Under the pieces are notes generated by a model that was not told the origin of the DNA, ran no database searches, and saw only the letters and a program-made list of their open reading frames with translations. The translations under genes were made by a program, and so were the position numbers. Positions 1 through 7,597 of a stretch of 21,469 nt of DNA are shown here, one piece after another (within the stretch, counting starts at the first letter, position 1; each line of letters starts with the position of its first letter). The DNA comes from a virus, in IMG/VR virus record IMGVR_UViG_3300046010_011996, positions 1-21,469 of that record; one strand, written 5' to 3'.

Positions 1-97
1 ATTATAATCGTTTTTTCGATTTGTCCTTTTTTTCAAAACAACTCGTCCAACTTTTTGTGCAAAATAGTAATTAATCCGCTTTTAAAAGCTCTTTAAA
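1..97. other. Gene-free left edge after the tail fibre gene
   Basis: This stretch follows the stop of the last late gene and holds no credible reading frame. It is T-rich and contains two related blocks, TTTGTCC near 20-26 and CTCGTCC near 42-48, each followed by a T-run and offset by exactly 22 bases, and a 12-bp palindrome GCTTTTAAAAGC at 78-89. In Mu-like phages the fibre and late accessory genes lie next to the transposon end, whose transposase sites are about 22 bp long, so this could approach the phage end. That is inference; the palindrome could equally be a weak terminator stem. Confidence 0.3.
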
Positions 98-958
98 CTA
101 TACTACTGGAAAACTAAATTCAACTGATGTACCATAAGGCGAGCCACTAGCTATATCACCTATACCTAAGCCAGCGCTATAGTTTATAGGGGTACATGTT
201 AAATTTCCATTTAATGCCACGCTAAATCTAGCTACAAAGTGCCCACCTGGTACTGTTACCACCACATCTTTCCAAATTGCTCTATCGGGCCTATAACCTA
301 CAGGTAGGGTACAAACTAGAGTTAAACCAGATCCCATAGGTTCAAAATTAAGATTACCACTAACATGGCACAAGCCTGCCGATTTTCTATAGCGCATATT
401 ATCAGCAGCTACTACTATATACCCATTGCCAAAGCCATTTAAAAAAGGTATTTCACCAACTGCCCCAATATAGCGCCATGCTTCAGTATTTGTACCTAAA
501 TTAGTAGCTGCAATGGTTCTAAACTGAGGTATAGTGCCACTCCAGCTTAACTGATTAGCAGTGGCAGGTAATGCCGATGCCTCCACTCTTGCCTTTCTAT
601 TACGATGTACATTTTTAGTAGTCCCATCGCCATAAGTAATAGGATCAATAGCAGCCCATGTATCAAAACCAGTTATTACACCATAATTGGGCAGTGCAAT
701 TGTGCCATCTACTATATACTGCGCATCAAATTCGCATATCTCACCATTTAATACACAAGCACCAGCGGTAAACGATACATCACCACTAAGATGATTAGTT
801 TTTACCATTCCGTATAATATGCAGTTTGGTATAGATGCCCCATTACTCAGCAAGCCCTTCATAAACATTTGCAGGGCCTCTTTAAAACCATCACTTAAAT
901 GCGTAAAATCATCTGCTAAAAATTGGTGTTTGCCAGTACTAATAACTAAATCTTTCAT
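98..958 (-). CDS. Putative tail fibre / receptor-binding protein
   Basis: This 286-residue protein is encoded by the last gene of the baseplate cluster, the normal place for a fibre. Residues 1-80 (ending with a VLNGEICEFDAQYIVDG stretch) resemble the baseplate-attaching start of Bacteroidota phage fibres, in which a short helical part is followed by a strand-rich 'NGEI' region. The C-terminal third has the fibre-tip pattern TLPVGYRPDRAIW followed by short beta strands and an ALNGNL turn, which is common in trimeric fibre tips. It would sit at the distal baseplate and contact the host surface. It starts 8 bases after the upstream gpI-like gene, with an A-rich leader. It is short for a fibre and is the only one in the window, so further fibre or chaperone genes may lie outside. 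The role is inferred from position and pattern; the receptor is unknown. Confidence 0.65.
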   Translation of the reverse strand: MKDLVISTGKHQFLADDFTHLSDGFKEALQMFMKGLLSNGASIPNCILYGMVKTNHLSGDVSFTAGACVLNGEICEFDAQYIVDGTIALPNYGVITGFDTWAAIDPITYGDGTTKNVHRNRKARVEASALPATANQLSWSGTIPQFRTIAATNLGTNTEAWRYIGAVGEIPFLNGFGNGYIVVAADNMRYRKSAGLCHVSGNLNFEPMGSGLTLVCTLPVGYRPDRAIWKDVVVTVPGGHFVARFSVALNGNLTCTPINYSAGLGIGDIASGSPYGTSVEFSFPVV

Positions 959-966
959 AATATATT

Positions 967-1461
967 TTAAATTTTGTTTTCAAATTTCAATAAATAACGC
1001 TTGCCAGCTGGCTTATACTTATTTAAAAAGCTTACAATAATAGGCGAGCTACTTGTGTAGGATACCGGTACAATTACAGTATAATCATAAGCTAAATTAT
1101 ACTCATCTTTAAACCCAATAAAAACTCCAGCACCCTCAGATTTCTTAAACACAAATTCTGCTGCATGATGCTCACCTTTATAATGGATATAAGTATTCAG
1201 CAAATCATCATGATTATTTATAACAAAGCATTTAAATGAGCCCACGTTAGGGTATAAAACTCTTAGGCGTGCTTGCAAATAGTCAGTAAGTACAAATGGA
1301 GCTATTTCATCTAATTTCAATAGGTAATAATCCTCAGTAATTGCATAATATGCAAGCATTGGAGCTGCTAACACTTTTGTGTAAGCTTTCATTACTGGCT
1401 TTCGTATTGCGCCAGGTATCATATTGCTAACCCACTTATTTACATTAATACTAAAATTCAT
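967..1461 (-). CDS. Baseplate gpI / Mu gp48-like protein
   Basis: This 164-residue protein lies between the baseplate J-like gene and the fibre, the slot of P2 gpI and Mu gp48, which cap the baseplate wedge and connect to the fibres. Its start overlaps the stop of the J-like gene by one base, which indicates translational coupling. Residues 1-50 look helical and amphipathic (with a KVLAAPMLAYYAI stretch), and the remainder is a mixed alpha/beta domain with aromatic strands. No catalytic motif is visible. The assignment comes mainly from synteny. The family is too divergent to confirm by eye, and a Bacteroidota-specific baseplate protein is the alternative. Confidence 0.5.
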   Translation of the reverse strand: MNFSINVNKWVSNMIPGAIRKPVMKAYTKVLAAPMLAYYAITEDYYLLKLDEIAPFVLTDYLQARLRVLYPNVGSFKCFVINNHDDLLNTYIHYKGEHHAAEFVFKKSEGAGVFIGFKDEYNLAYDYTVIVPVSYTSSSPIIVSFLNKYKPAGKRYLLKFENKI

Positions 1462-2195
1462 TATGAGTACATATTAAGCGTTATTAAATCATTCCCAGCT
1501 AATTTACCTACTTCAAAGTAGCCAGCATCAGGTGTTACAATATTGCCAACTACAGGGGTATAGCTCAATCCGTAATCTACCTCTAGCACATCTATGTACA
1601 CATTTAATACGCCTGGCAAATTCAATAGCGCATCAGATAGTAATGTTTTACTTAATTCACTCCCAAAAGGTAGAGCATTCAAATAATCTTTTATGCCCTG
1701 CTTTACTGCTGCCTCTACTGTAGCCTGCACTCCAGTAAACTGCACACTCATCACAAAGCTGCATAAATCAGCAGTTTGGCTAATTATATCTATATCACTA
1801 CCGGCTATTTTTTTCAAAGCAACATAGCTACGTATAGCGTTCACCTCGGATGGTGTCAAATTAGCAGTAGAGGTACCACTAATTTTAGCTACTTTTATTA
1901 GCACTTTAGTACCCTGCTCTATGCAGCTTACTTTTGTAGCCACTGCACTTGGCATGGTTAAAACTAAATTCTCATACCAGGCCTTAGTGCCATATATCTG
2001 TGTTAAAGCTATCGTGTTTAGCTCTTTTTTGGCTAAATCCCAAAGCCTCGAAAGCTGCACAATACCAGCAGCTATTACCTTTTTAAAATTAGTATATATA
2101 GCCGATGAGCTAGAGCTGTTTAATGTTTGTAATGAAGTTTCAGCAGCTTGTGCTGCGTCCATTTCTGCTATAATGTCGTTTAAAGTCGCTGGCAT
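1461..2195 (-). CDS. Baseplate wedge protein J-like (Mu gp47-like)
   Basis: This 244-residue protein fits the baseplate J / Mu gp47 / T4 gp6 role, forming the wedge ring that encircles the hub. The N-terminal 85 residues are helical, with the 'AIYTNFKKVIAAGIVQLSRLW' type of helix seen in shortened J proteins of Bacteroidota phages. The C-terminal half has the J-type pattern of a helix (VEAAVKQGIKDYLNALPFGSEL), then LLNLPGVLNVYI, then a beta hairpin, as in proteins that build the iris-like ring. It is about two thirds the length of the E. coli phage homologues. It starts one base after the LysM-like gene and overlaps the gpI-like gene by one base. The call is supported by synteny and C-terminal pattern. 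Confidence 0.7.
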   Translation of the reverse strand: MPATLNDIIAEMDAAQAAETSLQTLNSSSSSAIYTNFKKVIAAGIVQLSRLWDLAKKELNTIALTQIYGTKAWYENLVLTMPSAVATKVSCIEQGTKVLIKVAKISGTSTANLTPSEVNAIRSYVALKKIAGSDIDIISQTADLCSFVMSVQFTGVQATVEAAVKQGIKDYLNALPFGSELSKTLLSDALLNLPGVLNVYIDVLEVDYGLSYTPVVGNIVTPDAGYFEVGKLAGNDLITLNMYS

Positions 2196-2196
2196 A

Positions 2197-2430
2197 TTAT
2201 AATGGGTATTTTGAGGCTATTGAAGTATTATTTTTAGTAAGTATTTTTACTGCCGTTAAATCGTCTGTAGTAGTTTCAATATCAGGCAGGGTTATAGTAG
2301 TACCAGTTAAATCATCTGTAATACTCATGTTATTGGCATGCGCTATATCAGTAGCATACACTACAGATCCATAATATTGTATAGCAATATCATTAAAGGT
2401 TTGCAGGCTTGATGGTTTAATAGTTTGCAT
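2197..2430 (-). CDS. LysM-like tail protein X
   Basis: This 77-residue protein has the LysM-like fold of P2 gpX. It starts with a strand (MQTIKPSSLQTFNDIAIQYYG), continues with a helix pair ending in AHANNMSITDDL, and closes with a strand carrying the TITLPD motif. Such proteins clamp the tail tube to the baseplate hub. Its start overlaps the 3' end of the gp25-like gene by 14 bases, and the J-like gene follows after one base. Residues 50-77 form a Thr/Asp-rich tail beyond the domain. The family call is fairly safe; the exact partner in this phage is inferred. Confidence 0.7.
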   Translation of the reverse strand: MQTIKPSSLQTFNDIAIQYYGSVVYATDIAHANNMSITDDLTGTTITLPDIETTTDDLTAVKILTKNNTSIASKYPL

Positions 2431-2710
2431 CTACTGTTATTTTTCCGTTTACATTATTTATGGCACGCACTTGCATACCATCTTTAATAAATTCTACACG
2501 TGCATCACGTGCTAGCGTATTGCTATGATCATGCAGATGCTTAAACACATCTACCCCTAGCAAAGGGCTTAATTTAAAATCACCTTTAGCAGCTAATAAT
2601 ATTAACTGCTGGTGCTGAGTATTACTATCACCTACTTTAAAATCACCTGCTACTATTTGCAAATCATAAGTAGTAGCATCTATCAATATATCTGTTACAC
2701 TATTTGCCAT
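2417..2710 (-). CDS. gp25-like baseplate wedge protein (GPW / Mu gp46-like)
   Basis: This 97-residue protein matches the gp25/GPW pattern: an opening strand pair ('YDLQIVAGDFKVGDS'), a helix (TQHQQLILLAAKGDFKLSPLLGVDV), and later strands. Proteins of this family join the sheath initiator to the wedge and carry the lysozyme-like fold without catalysis. Most carry a conserved EPR core; that core is not visible here, so this belongs to the divergent branch typical of Bacteroidota phages. It overlaps the spike gene by 11 bases and the gpX gene by 14. Synteny (spike, gp25, gpX, J, I) supports the call. Confidence 0.7.
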   Translation of the reverse strand: MANSVTDILIDATTYDLQIVAGDFKVGDSNTQHQQLILLAAKGDFKLSPLLGVDVFKHLHDHSNTLARDARVEFIKDGMQVRAINNVNGKITVDANY

Positions 2711-3275
2711 GTTTTACTTTATCATTTGTTATTTGTAAATACGCAGGCAATAGCTTACCAGCTAGTACCCCTTTTAATGCAGTTTGTAAAGCCGATGGCG
2801 CACCACTACCAGGCTCAGGTATTGGAGGCCCTGAAAGTATTGTCATGATGGCTTGTAAAATATCATTTACCTTTTTTAGCTCATCTACTAACTTTTTTTC
2901 TATCAACACACCACCTTCACTATCACCATTTAATTTAATCACATCTTTTATCACATCTATGTACATGCCATCAGCTTGCTTTACTAATATACGCTCAGCT
3001 TTATCAGCTTGCATTAATACAAAGCCTGTGCACTGCTCTACATTGCCAATTAGCACACTACTGCCTTTTGCCGGTACAATTACCAGGCTTTTACCTGAGC
3101 CCTCTTTAATGGCTTGCAATTGCACATCGTGGTATGTTATACCATCTACATCTACATCTATGGTATCAATGCCATTAATATTGGTACATATTCCATACAT
3201 CAATGCACTCGCATTATAGTGAGGTTTATCATGCATAGCTTTTAAAGCCTCTCTTATTAGTGCTTGCTTATCCAT
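2700..3275 (-). CDS. Baseplate spike / gpV-like (Mu gp45-like) protein
   Basis: This 191-residue protein occupies the Mu gp45/P2 gpV slot, right after the hub. Residues 25-95 form an OB-fold-like beta barrel (strands GIDTIDVDVDGITY, VQLQAIKE, LVIVPAKGSSVLIGNVEQ). Residues 95-125 are strands with a DGMYIDVIKDVIKLNGDSEGG turn resembling the spike helix. Residues 126-191 include a predicted coiled segment and a Pro/Gly-rich linker (GPPIPEPGSGAPS). No His-rich iron-binding tip is visible. It would form the trimeric membrane-piercing tip under the hub. It overlaps the hub gene by 8 bases and the gp25-like gene by 11. Confidence 0.7.
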   Translation of the reverse strand: MDKQALIREALKAMHDKPHYNASALMYGICTNINGIDTIDVDVDGITYHDVQLQAIKEGSGKSLVIVPAKGSSVLIGNVEQCTGFVLMQADKAERILVKQADGMYIDVIKDVIKLNGDSEGGVLIEKKLVDELKKVNDILQAIMTILSGPPIPEPGSGAPSALQTALKGVLAGKLLPAYLQITNDKVKHGK

Positions 3276-4257
3276 TGCTATTCAATTTTTTAGTCAGTTC
3301 TATAATACGCCTAAAGCCATTTAACCCATAGCTAACCTCTATCGAGTACACAAAATAGGTACCACTACGCTCTGTATAACGTGTATCTTTCAATTTGCAC
3401 GAAAAGCCAATACTTGCATAAGGCTGCCCAAATGCAGTAAAGCTGCCTGTGAAGCCAGTGTATTTTTTTTGTGCCAAATAGTCATTAGCTATTCTTTTTA
3501 CCTGGTCTAAAGTTTCACTATTCTTTACAATAATTTCCCTTACACTGCCATCAGCATCACCACATGTATAAAGCTCTTTAGCACCATCCTTTTTAGTGGT
3601 TTTAGCTACTATTTTTATTTTTACATCATCCGCATGCTGGTATTTCAAACTATTTGTATCTACAGTATTATACCCTATGGCATAGGCTACATTACCTGCT
3701 GGCGCTAGCTCCTCTAAGCCTACATACAGCTCATCAAAATTAAAGTAAGCTACTAGCTTGTATTGCTCTATTAAATAATCTAGCACCTTAGTAGCAGTGG
3801 CATTATGCACTACATAATTTTTCAAATCTATATTAGGTATGGCAGGGCTTAGTTTAATACCAGTGCCATCTGTAATATACTCACACACTTCACGGAGTGT
3901 AGTAGTTTTCCAACTCTTATTAATGTTTTTTCTTTTCAAAAGGTAACTATAGCCCTCACATTCTACCTCCACTGGGGTAGAATATCCTACCTTACTTATA
4001 AAGCCTTTAAACTCTTTTTTAAACTCATTATTATAACCTAAATCTACTGTAATAGCATCGCCTGCTACAAATGCATATACAGCCTGCTCAGTAGGCGAGC
4101 TGCTAGTATTTAATTTCGAAGTAGTAGGTATTTTTATAGTACATGTATCTACATAAGTTCCTATGCTACGCTTAATGCGCAAATCGTTCACACCGTTAAA
4201 TGCAAAATCACCATTTTTTTTACTGGTTATCGATATTTTAGAACAAAGTACAAACAT
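3268..4257 (-). CDS. Baseplate hub protein (gpD / Mu gp44-like)
   Basis: This 329-residue protein matches the late control protein D / Mu gp44 family, the trimeric hub that joins the tail tube to the spike. Visible features: an initial tube-like domain (residues 1-100) with strands around 'VAGDAITVDLGYNNEFKKEFKGFISKVGYSTPVEVECEGYSYLL', a middle helical domain (TTTLREVCEYITDGTGIKLSP and ATATKVLDYLIEQY) typical of the hub, and a final tube-like domain ending in a 'YFVYSIEVSYGLNGFRRIIEL' strand pair. The first residues MFVLCS are weakly conserved in type; the adaptor gene stop and this start share one base. Length is usual for Bacteroidota hubs. Confidence 0.8.
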   Translation of the reverse strand: MFVLCSKISITSKKNGDFAFNGVNDLRIKRSIGTYVDTCTIKIPTTSKLNTSSSPTEQAVYAFVAGDAITVDLGYNNEFKKEFKGFISKVGYSTPVEVECEGYSYLLKRKNINKSWKTTTLREVCEYITDGTGIKLSPAIPNIDLKNYVVHNATATKVLDYLIEQYKLVAYFNFDELYVGLEELAPAGNVAYAIGYNTVDTNSLKYQHADDVKIKIVAKTTKKDGAKELYTCGDADGSVREIIVKNSETLDQVKRIANDYLAQKKYTGFTGSFTAFGQPYASIGFSCKLKDTRYTERSGTYFVYSIEVSYGLNGFRRIIELTKKLNSNG

Positions 4258-4874
4258 TAGCCTAGGGGTGTTAAATCTGTTAAATCAAAAATATTAACAC
4301 TCACAAGCTCCATCTCATACGGCTTTACATCTTCTATACCTTTTACCTCAGGAAAATTCAAGCTCTTAATACACACTCTATCATCAGCTGTCAAAAACAA
4401 ATCAGTAAGCACACATCTCAATCTTAGTGAAGTATTACGCTCATACACTTCAATCATTTTTGCAATTTCATCCTCAGGGAAAGCCCCTTTTTTGCCAATT
4501 ATAAAACCTTTAATATATATTTTCCAGCTCTCTTGATTTACCAACTCCACTACCGTGCCTTTGCGCTCTGTTAATGGAGTTTCTATAATTCTCTTTTGGC
4601 TTTGCATTCGAATTATCGGGAAAGGTATTTCATAATCAGTTTGAGTAAATACACCATCCTCATCCATATCAAAAAAAGCAGGTAAAAAATAATAGCCTCC
4701 AGTTATTGCATTGGTTGCATACATTTTAGTACCATACTTACCAGTATATTCAGTGTCTAATTTGCCATCTTCACCTACTCTTGTATTTTCAAGCTTTTCA
4801 TCAAGTGTGTACTTTGGTACAACCACACCAAATACTTTGTTATATAAGTCTTGTAACTGTATTGTATTTATCAT
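4257..4874 (-). CDS. DUF6046-like protein, probable hub adaptor
   Basis: This 205-residue protein sits between the tape measure and the hub and resembles DUF6046, known from Bacteroidota Mu-like phages. The core runs from about residue 80 (FPIIRMQSQKRIIETPLTER) through 'GTVVELVNQESWKIYIKGFIIGK' to 'FPEDEIAKMIEVYERNTSLRL', and the end carries a 'KPYEMELVSVN' strand. This layout parallels adaptors that link the tape measure or LysM protein to the hub, and replaces Mu gp43. It overlaps the tape-measure gene by 4 bases and the hub by one. The family resemblance is fairly clear, the adaptor role is inferred from position. Confidence 0.65.
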   Translation of the reverse strand: MINTIQLQDLYNKVFGVVVPKYTLDEKLENTRVGEDGKLDTEYTGKYGTKMYATNAITGGYYFLPAFFDMDEDGVFTQTDYEIPFPIIRMQSQKRIIETPLTERKGTVVELVNQESWKIYIKGFIIGKKGAFPEDEIAKMIEVYERNTSLRLRCVLTDLFLTADDRVCIKSLNFPEVKGIEDVKPYEMELVSVNIFDLTDLTPLG

Positions 4875-6619
4875 TGTGCACTGTTTAAAATTCTCAATAA
4901 TCTATCATCTATCATCTCAGCAAGCTGATCTACACCCTCTTTGGCATTGGCTACATGAATATTTACACTATCCTGAAACTTGCCCAAATTAATGTATGTG
5001 TTTCTAGTGCCACCTCCAGTAATACCATTTACATCGCTACCTACTTTACTTTTAGCAGCTCTTGCAGCTGCATCATTACCTCCAGCTAAAGCACTGGCAG
5101 TGCTATTACCAAAATTGTAAGCTGGCGATGAGGCTTTACTGCTTTTATCTGTAGCCCATATTTTATTAATCTCCTGCATTTTGCCAGTAAATGCAGCCAC
5201 ATTAGCTGCTCTACGCCCAGCTCTATCAGTTTCTAAGCCTGCTGCCATTGCCCCATATTTGCTAGGGGTATCTGTCATGGTAAAACCATCCAACGGATTT
5301 GTTAAAAAGTTTTTAGTACTTGTACCTAATCGTACAAGCCAGTCTAAGGCTTTAAGCACACCTGCTTTAATACTAGTCCATATAGCATCACCTATATCTT
5401 TAAATGCATCCCACATGCCGCTACTAAATAACTTTACGGTATTCCACACAGCCTCCATAGCTTTACTAAAGCTGCCAAATTTTGCAATTAATGCAGTAAC
5501 AGCAGCTATTGCCAAACCTATAGCCACAATTACAATGCCTAAAGGATTAGCAGCCATAACAAGGTTTAAAATACGCTGCGCCATAGCCCATGCCTTAACT
5601 GCTAATACTACTGCACCAATGCCAGCAGCTACACTAAGTATAGGCACTATATTGGCACTTACCCAGTTAAAAGCCTGTATGAGCATTTGTATAAATGGGG
5701 CCATGGCTGGTAAAAGCTCAGTGCCTATTTTGTTTTTTACATCATTCAAAGCATTGTTTAGCCTATTAAAATTAGCTTGTGCGCTATCGCTACTATTTAT
5801 GGCCTCTACGCCAAAAGTTTTGTGTAATTCAGCTGCAAATTTTGGTAAAAATACATTAGCAGCTAACTCACCCTTTTGCATCATATCGCCTAACGCAGCC
5901 TCTGTAACGCCCATGGCTTTTGCTGCCAAACTAAACGCACCTGGTATGCGTTCACCTATTTGGCCTCGCAGCTCCTCAGCACTTACTGTACCTTTACTAG
6001 CCATTTGCCCTAAAGCCAAATAAACACCTTTTGCATCCTCACCACTCAATTTAAAAGAGGTGATAGCCTCACTAACTGCATCAAATGTTTTTACCTGATC
6101 AAGCTCAGATAATTTGCCACTTGTAGCGCCTAAAAATGTTTTAGCACCCTCTAGGCTAGCCATTTGGTCTAAGCCTAAAGTATTGCTACGCTCTTTGATG
6201 TGGCCCAGCATGGCACTGCCAGCAGTTTTACCCATACTAAATCGTATAGCATCTTCTATACCTTGCTGCCTTGTGGCTTGCATTACACTTTCACGTAACA
6301 TCATACCAGCACCAGCTACAGCTATGCCGGTACGTATAGCACCACCAGGGCCACCACCTCTACCACTTAGTCTATCTCTTTGACGTTCCAAGCTTTGCAT
6401 CTCTCTATTTGCCTGCCTAATATCACGAAGATTTACGCTTATATCACGTGTACGCTGTAACGCATCTAACCTGGCATTAATGCCCTGTATTGAGTTGCTT
6501 ACTTGCCTGCTACGGCCATCGATTCTACTAAATGTACGATCAACATTTGCACCTATGGCAGTGATACCACTGCTCATCTGATCTTTAAACTTTATTACAA
6601 ACTCTAAAATATTACTCAT
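4871..6619 (-). CDS. Tail tape measure protein
   Basis: This 582-residue protein sets tail length and is the scaffold for tube polymerisation. Residues 1-88 are helical and charged (coiled coil around 45-85). Residues 95-275 match the phage tape measure N-terminal domain (TIGR02675 type), with the hallmark 'ALGQMASKGTVSAEELRGQ' and 'GERIPGAFSLAAKAMGV' segments. Residues 318-382 form two to three hydrophobic segments likely to cross or enter the host membrane at injection. The C-terminus is Gly/Ala/Ser-rich. At about 1.5 angstrom per residue the tail would be near 85-90 nm, an estimate from the usual rule. Its ATG overlaps the end of the upstream frameshift extension by 8 bases, the arrangement usual for chaperone/tape pairs. 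Confidence 0.92.
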   Translation of the reverse strand: MSNILEFVIKFKDQMSSGITAIGANVDRTFSRIDGRSRQVSNSIQGINARLDALQRTRDISVNLRDIRQANREMQSLERQRDRLSGRGGGPGGAIRTGIAVAGAGMMLRESVMQATRQQGIEDAIRFSMGKTAGSAMLGHIKERSNTLGLDQMASLEGAKTFLGATSGKLSELDQVKTFDAVSEAITSFKLSGEDAKGVYLALGQMASKGTVSAEELRGQIGERIPGAFSLAAKAMGVTEAALGDMMQKGELAANVFLPKFAAELHKTFGVEAINSSDSAQANFNRLNNALNDVKNKIGTELLPAMAPFIQMLIQAFNWVSANIVPILSVAAGIGAVVLAVKAWAMAQRILNLVMAANPLGIVIVAIGLAIAAVTALIAKFGSFSKAMEAVWNTVKLFSSGMWDAFKDIGDAIWTSIKAGVLKALDWLVRLGTSTKNFLTNPLDGFTMTDTPSKYGAMAAGLETDRAGRRAANVAAFTGKMQEINKIWATDKSSKASSPAYNFGNSTASALAGGNDAAARAAKSKVGSDVNGITGGGTRNTYINLGKFQDSVNIHVANAKEGVDQLAEMIDDRLLRILNSAQ

Positions 6620-6794
6620 GGGTGCTGTTTTCTTTTTTTCGTATATCTAATAGCATTTTAAATGTTAATGCCCAGTTTGGCTCATCTAATGTAGATACAT
6701 CCAAACTGGGCATATAATAACCTAACATCGTATCAATATAGGCTATCGGATTGTTAGCAAAGCTGCCATCTGTATCTACTAGAGCTTTAGCAGC
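6612..6794 (-). CDS. Frameshifted C-terminal extension of the tail assembly chaperone (GT-type)
   Basis: This 60-codon open frame lies in the -1 frame relative to the chaperone gene upstream and is bounded by a TGA at 6795-6797 and a TAA at 6612-6614. It has no start codon near its beginning; the first ATG is at codon 23. Its translation reads like coding sequence from the first codons (AAKALVDTDGSFANNPIAY, then PSLDVSTLDEPNWALTF) and resembles the T part of GT tail chaperones. The zero frame stops at TAG 6779-6781, so the overlap is only about 15 bases. Slipping at the AAAG near 6785-6788 would give a product of about 167 residues. It ends inside the start region of the tape-measure gene, the classical position. 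It carries a strong hairpin at 6668-6713. Confidence 0.75.
   Translation of the reverse strand, partial: AAKALVDTDGSFANNPIAYIDTMLGYYMPSLDVSTLDEPNWALTFKMLLDIRKKENSTHE
6668..6713 (-). other. Strong hairpin inside the frameshift extension
   Basis: A perfect 13-bp inverted repeat (ATGCCCAGTTTGG at 68-80 of the 6600s, its complement at 6701-6713) encloses a second perfect 5-bp repeat (ATCTA at 6684-6688 with TAGAT at 6692-6696) around a 3-base loop, separated by small 3- and 4-base internal loops. The RNA of the late transcript would fold into a 46-nt two-part hairpin although the bases also code for protein. It begins about 72 nt downstream of the candidate slip site and ends about 50 nt before the tape-measure start. 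It could tune frameshifting, tape-measure translation or mRNA stability. The structure is seen; the role is inference. Confidence 0.7.
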
Positions 6795-7114
6795 TCAGCC
6801 GTTTTTGTTTCAATAAGCTCATTGAGCTTTGGCATGATGGCCATAAAGTAATCATCATCATCTAAGAGCTCTCTATCACCAGCCACAAAACAATTTTCTG
6901 CAAGCATCTCTAAATACTTCATAGGATCTGATGTACTCAGTGCTGATGCTGCACCGATTATTTGCCGGGTTGGTTTTTTAAAAAGGCCTATCTTATCTTC
7001 TACTATAATAGCCTTTAACTTGCCATGTGTAGCCTCTAAGTTTTTAAACTCAGGAAATTTAGCCATTACTAAATCTATCTTGGCTTGCTCTTGTGCTGTT
7101 GCTTCATCCTTCAT
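6779..7114 (-). CDS. Tail assembly chaperone, zero-frame product (Mu gp41-like)
   Basis: This 111-residue protein lies between the tail tube and tape measure genes, the fixed place of tail assembly chaperones, which coat the tape measure during tube assembly. It is acidic and helical, with a 'KLKAIIVEDKIGLFKKPTRQIIGAA' segment near residues 32-56 and a helix ending in LNELIETKTAELLKL. It ends at a TAG that is followed directly by a second TAG. Immediately upstream of this stop, the -1 frame opens and continues for 60 codons with chaperone-like sequence, so a fraction of ribosomes probably makes a longer GT form. There is no canonical XXXYYYZ heptamer; AAAG at 6785-6788 is the best slip candidate. 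The exact family is not recognisable by eye. Confidence 0.75.
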   Translation of the reverse strand: MKDEATAQEQAKIDLVMAKFPEFKNLEATHGKLKAIIVEDKIGLFKKPTRQIIGAASALSTSDPMKYLEMLAENCFVAGDRELLDDDDYFMAIMPKLNELIETKTAELLKL

Positions 7115-7147
7115 AATTTATTAAATTGGGTTTTAAATGTTAATTAA

Positions 7148-7567
7148 TTAAGCGCTTTTTTTGCTGAGAAATTTAAACGGTATATCGTGTTCCATAAATT
7201 TAGCGCCCTGCTCCATGTTGTACGACAACTCACCTAGCTTTACACCAGTCAATGTATCTGTGCGTAAAACTCTAGCCCCACGTGGCATATAAGCAGCTGT
7301 GATTACTAAGCCCGATACATCACATATATCATCAAAGCCTAACAAACGTGCAGCAGTATTTAATGCGTCGAGTTCATTTTTTAATAGCTTTATACTACCC
7401 TCATAGGTGTTATTACCACTTTGTATGCCAATGGGCTCGCGGCCTGCTGCATGTAAAGGCTCATCATCAGGGGTTTTTTTGTACATGATGTTACGTACTC
7501 CAGTGATGGTTTTACCATCTATCGCTATTTTAAGGTCGGCCCATTCAGACTCTTTTAAATAATTCAT
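7148..7567 (-). CDS. Tail tube protein
   Basis: This 139-residue protein directly follows the sheath gene and precedes the chaperone, the standard position for the tube of contractile phages. It has the size and strand pattern of a tube subunit: an N-terminal 'ADLKIAIDGKTITGVRNIMYKK' hairpin, a loop with HAAGREPIGIQSG, a strand pair YEGSIKLLKNELDAL, a helix, and a C-terminal 'GVKLGELSYNMEQGAKFMEHDIPFKFL' strand pair, similar to the Bacteroidota phage tube family. Hexamers stack around the tape measure inside the sheath. The leader before ATG carries the AATACAATACA motif, shared in part with the sheath leader. No unusual feature is seen. Confidence 0.8.
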   Translation of the reverse strand: MNYLKESEWADLKIAIDGKTITGVRNIMYKKTPDDEPLHAAGREPIGIQSGNNTYEGSIKLLKNELDALNTAARLLGFDDICDVSGLVITAAYMPRGARVLRTDTLTGVKLGELSYNMEQGAKFMEHDIPFKFLSKKSA

Positions 7568-7597
7568 TGTATTGTATTATGTTGTTAAAAATTTTGA

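Noticed and set aside
78-89. GCTTTTAAAAGC palindrome as terminator of the late operon
   Set aside because: The stem would be only 4 bp with a usable loop and no clear T-run follows on the minus strand; not enough to call a terminator.
98-958. Diversity-generating retroelement acting on the fibre C-terminus
   Set aside because: Some Bacteroides Mu-like phages carry one, but no reverse transcriptase, template repeat or variable-repeat pattern was seen in the window.
2704-3219. Plus-strand frame of 171 codons opposite the spike gene
   Set aside because: Antisense shadow; the minus-strand gene fits the baseplate order and overlaps its neighbours in the usual way.
5181-6023. Long plus-strand frame of 280 codons opposite the tape measure gene
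   Set aside because: It lies entirely antisense to a well supported tape measure protein and its Ala/Leu/Pro-rich translation follows from the codon use of the real gene. No family pattern.
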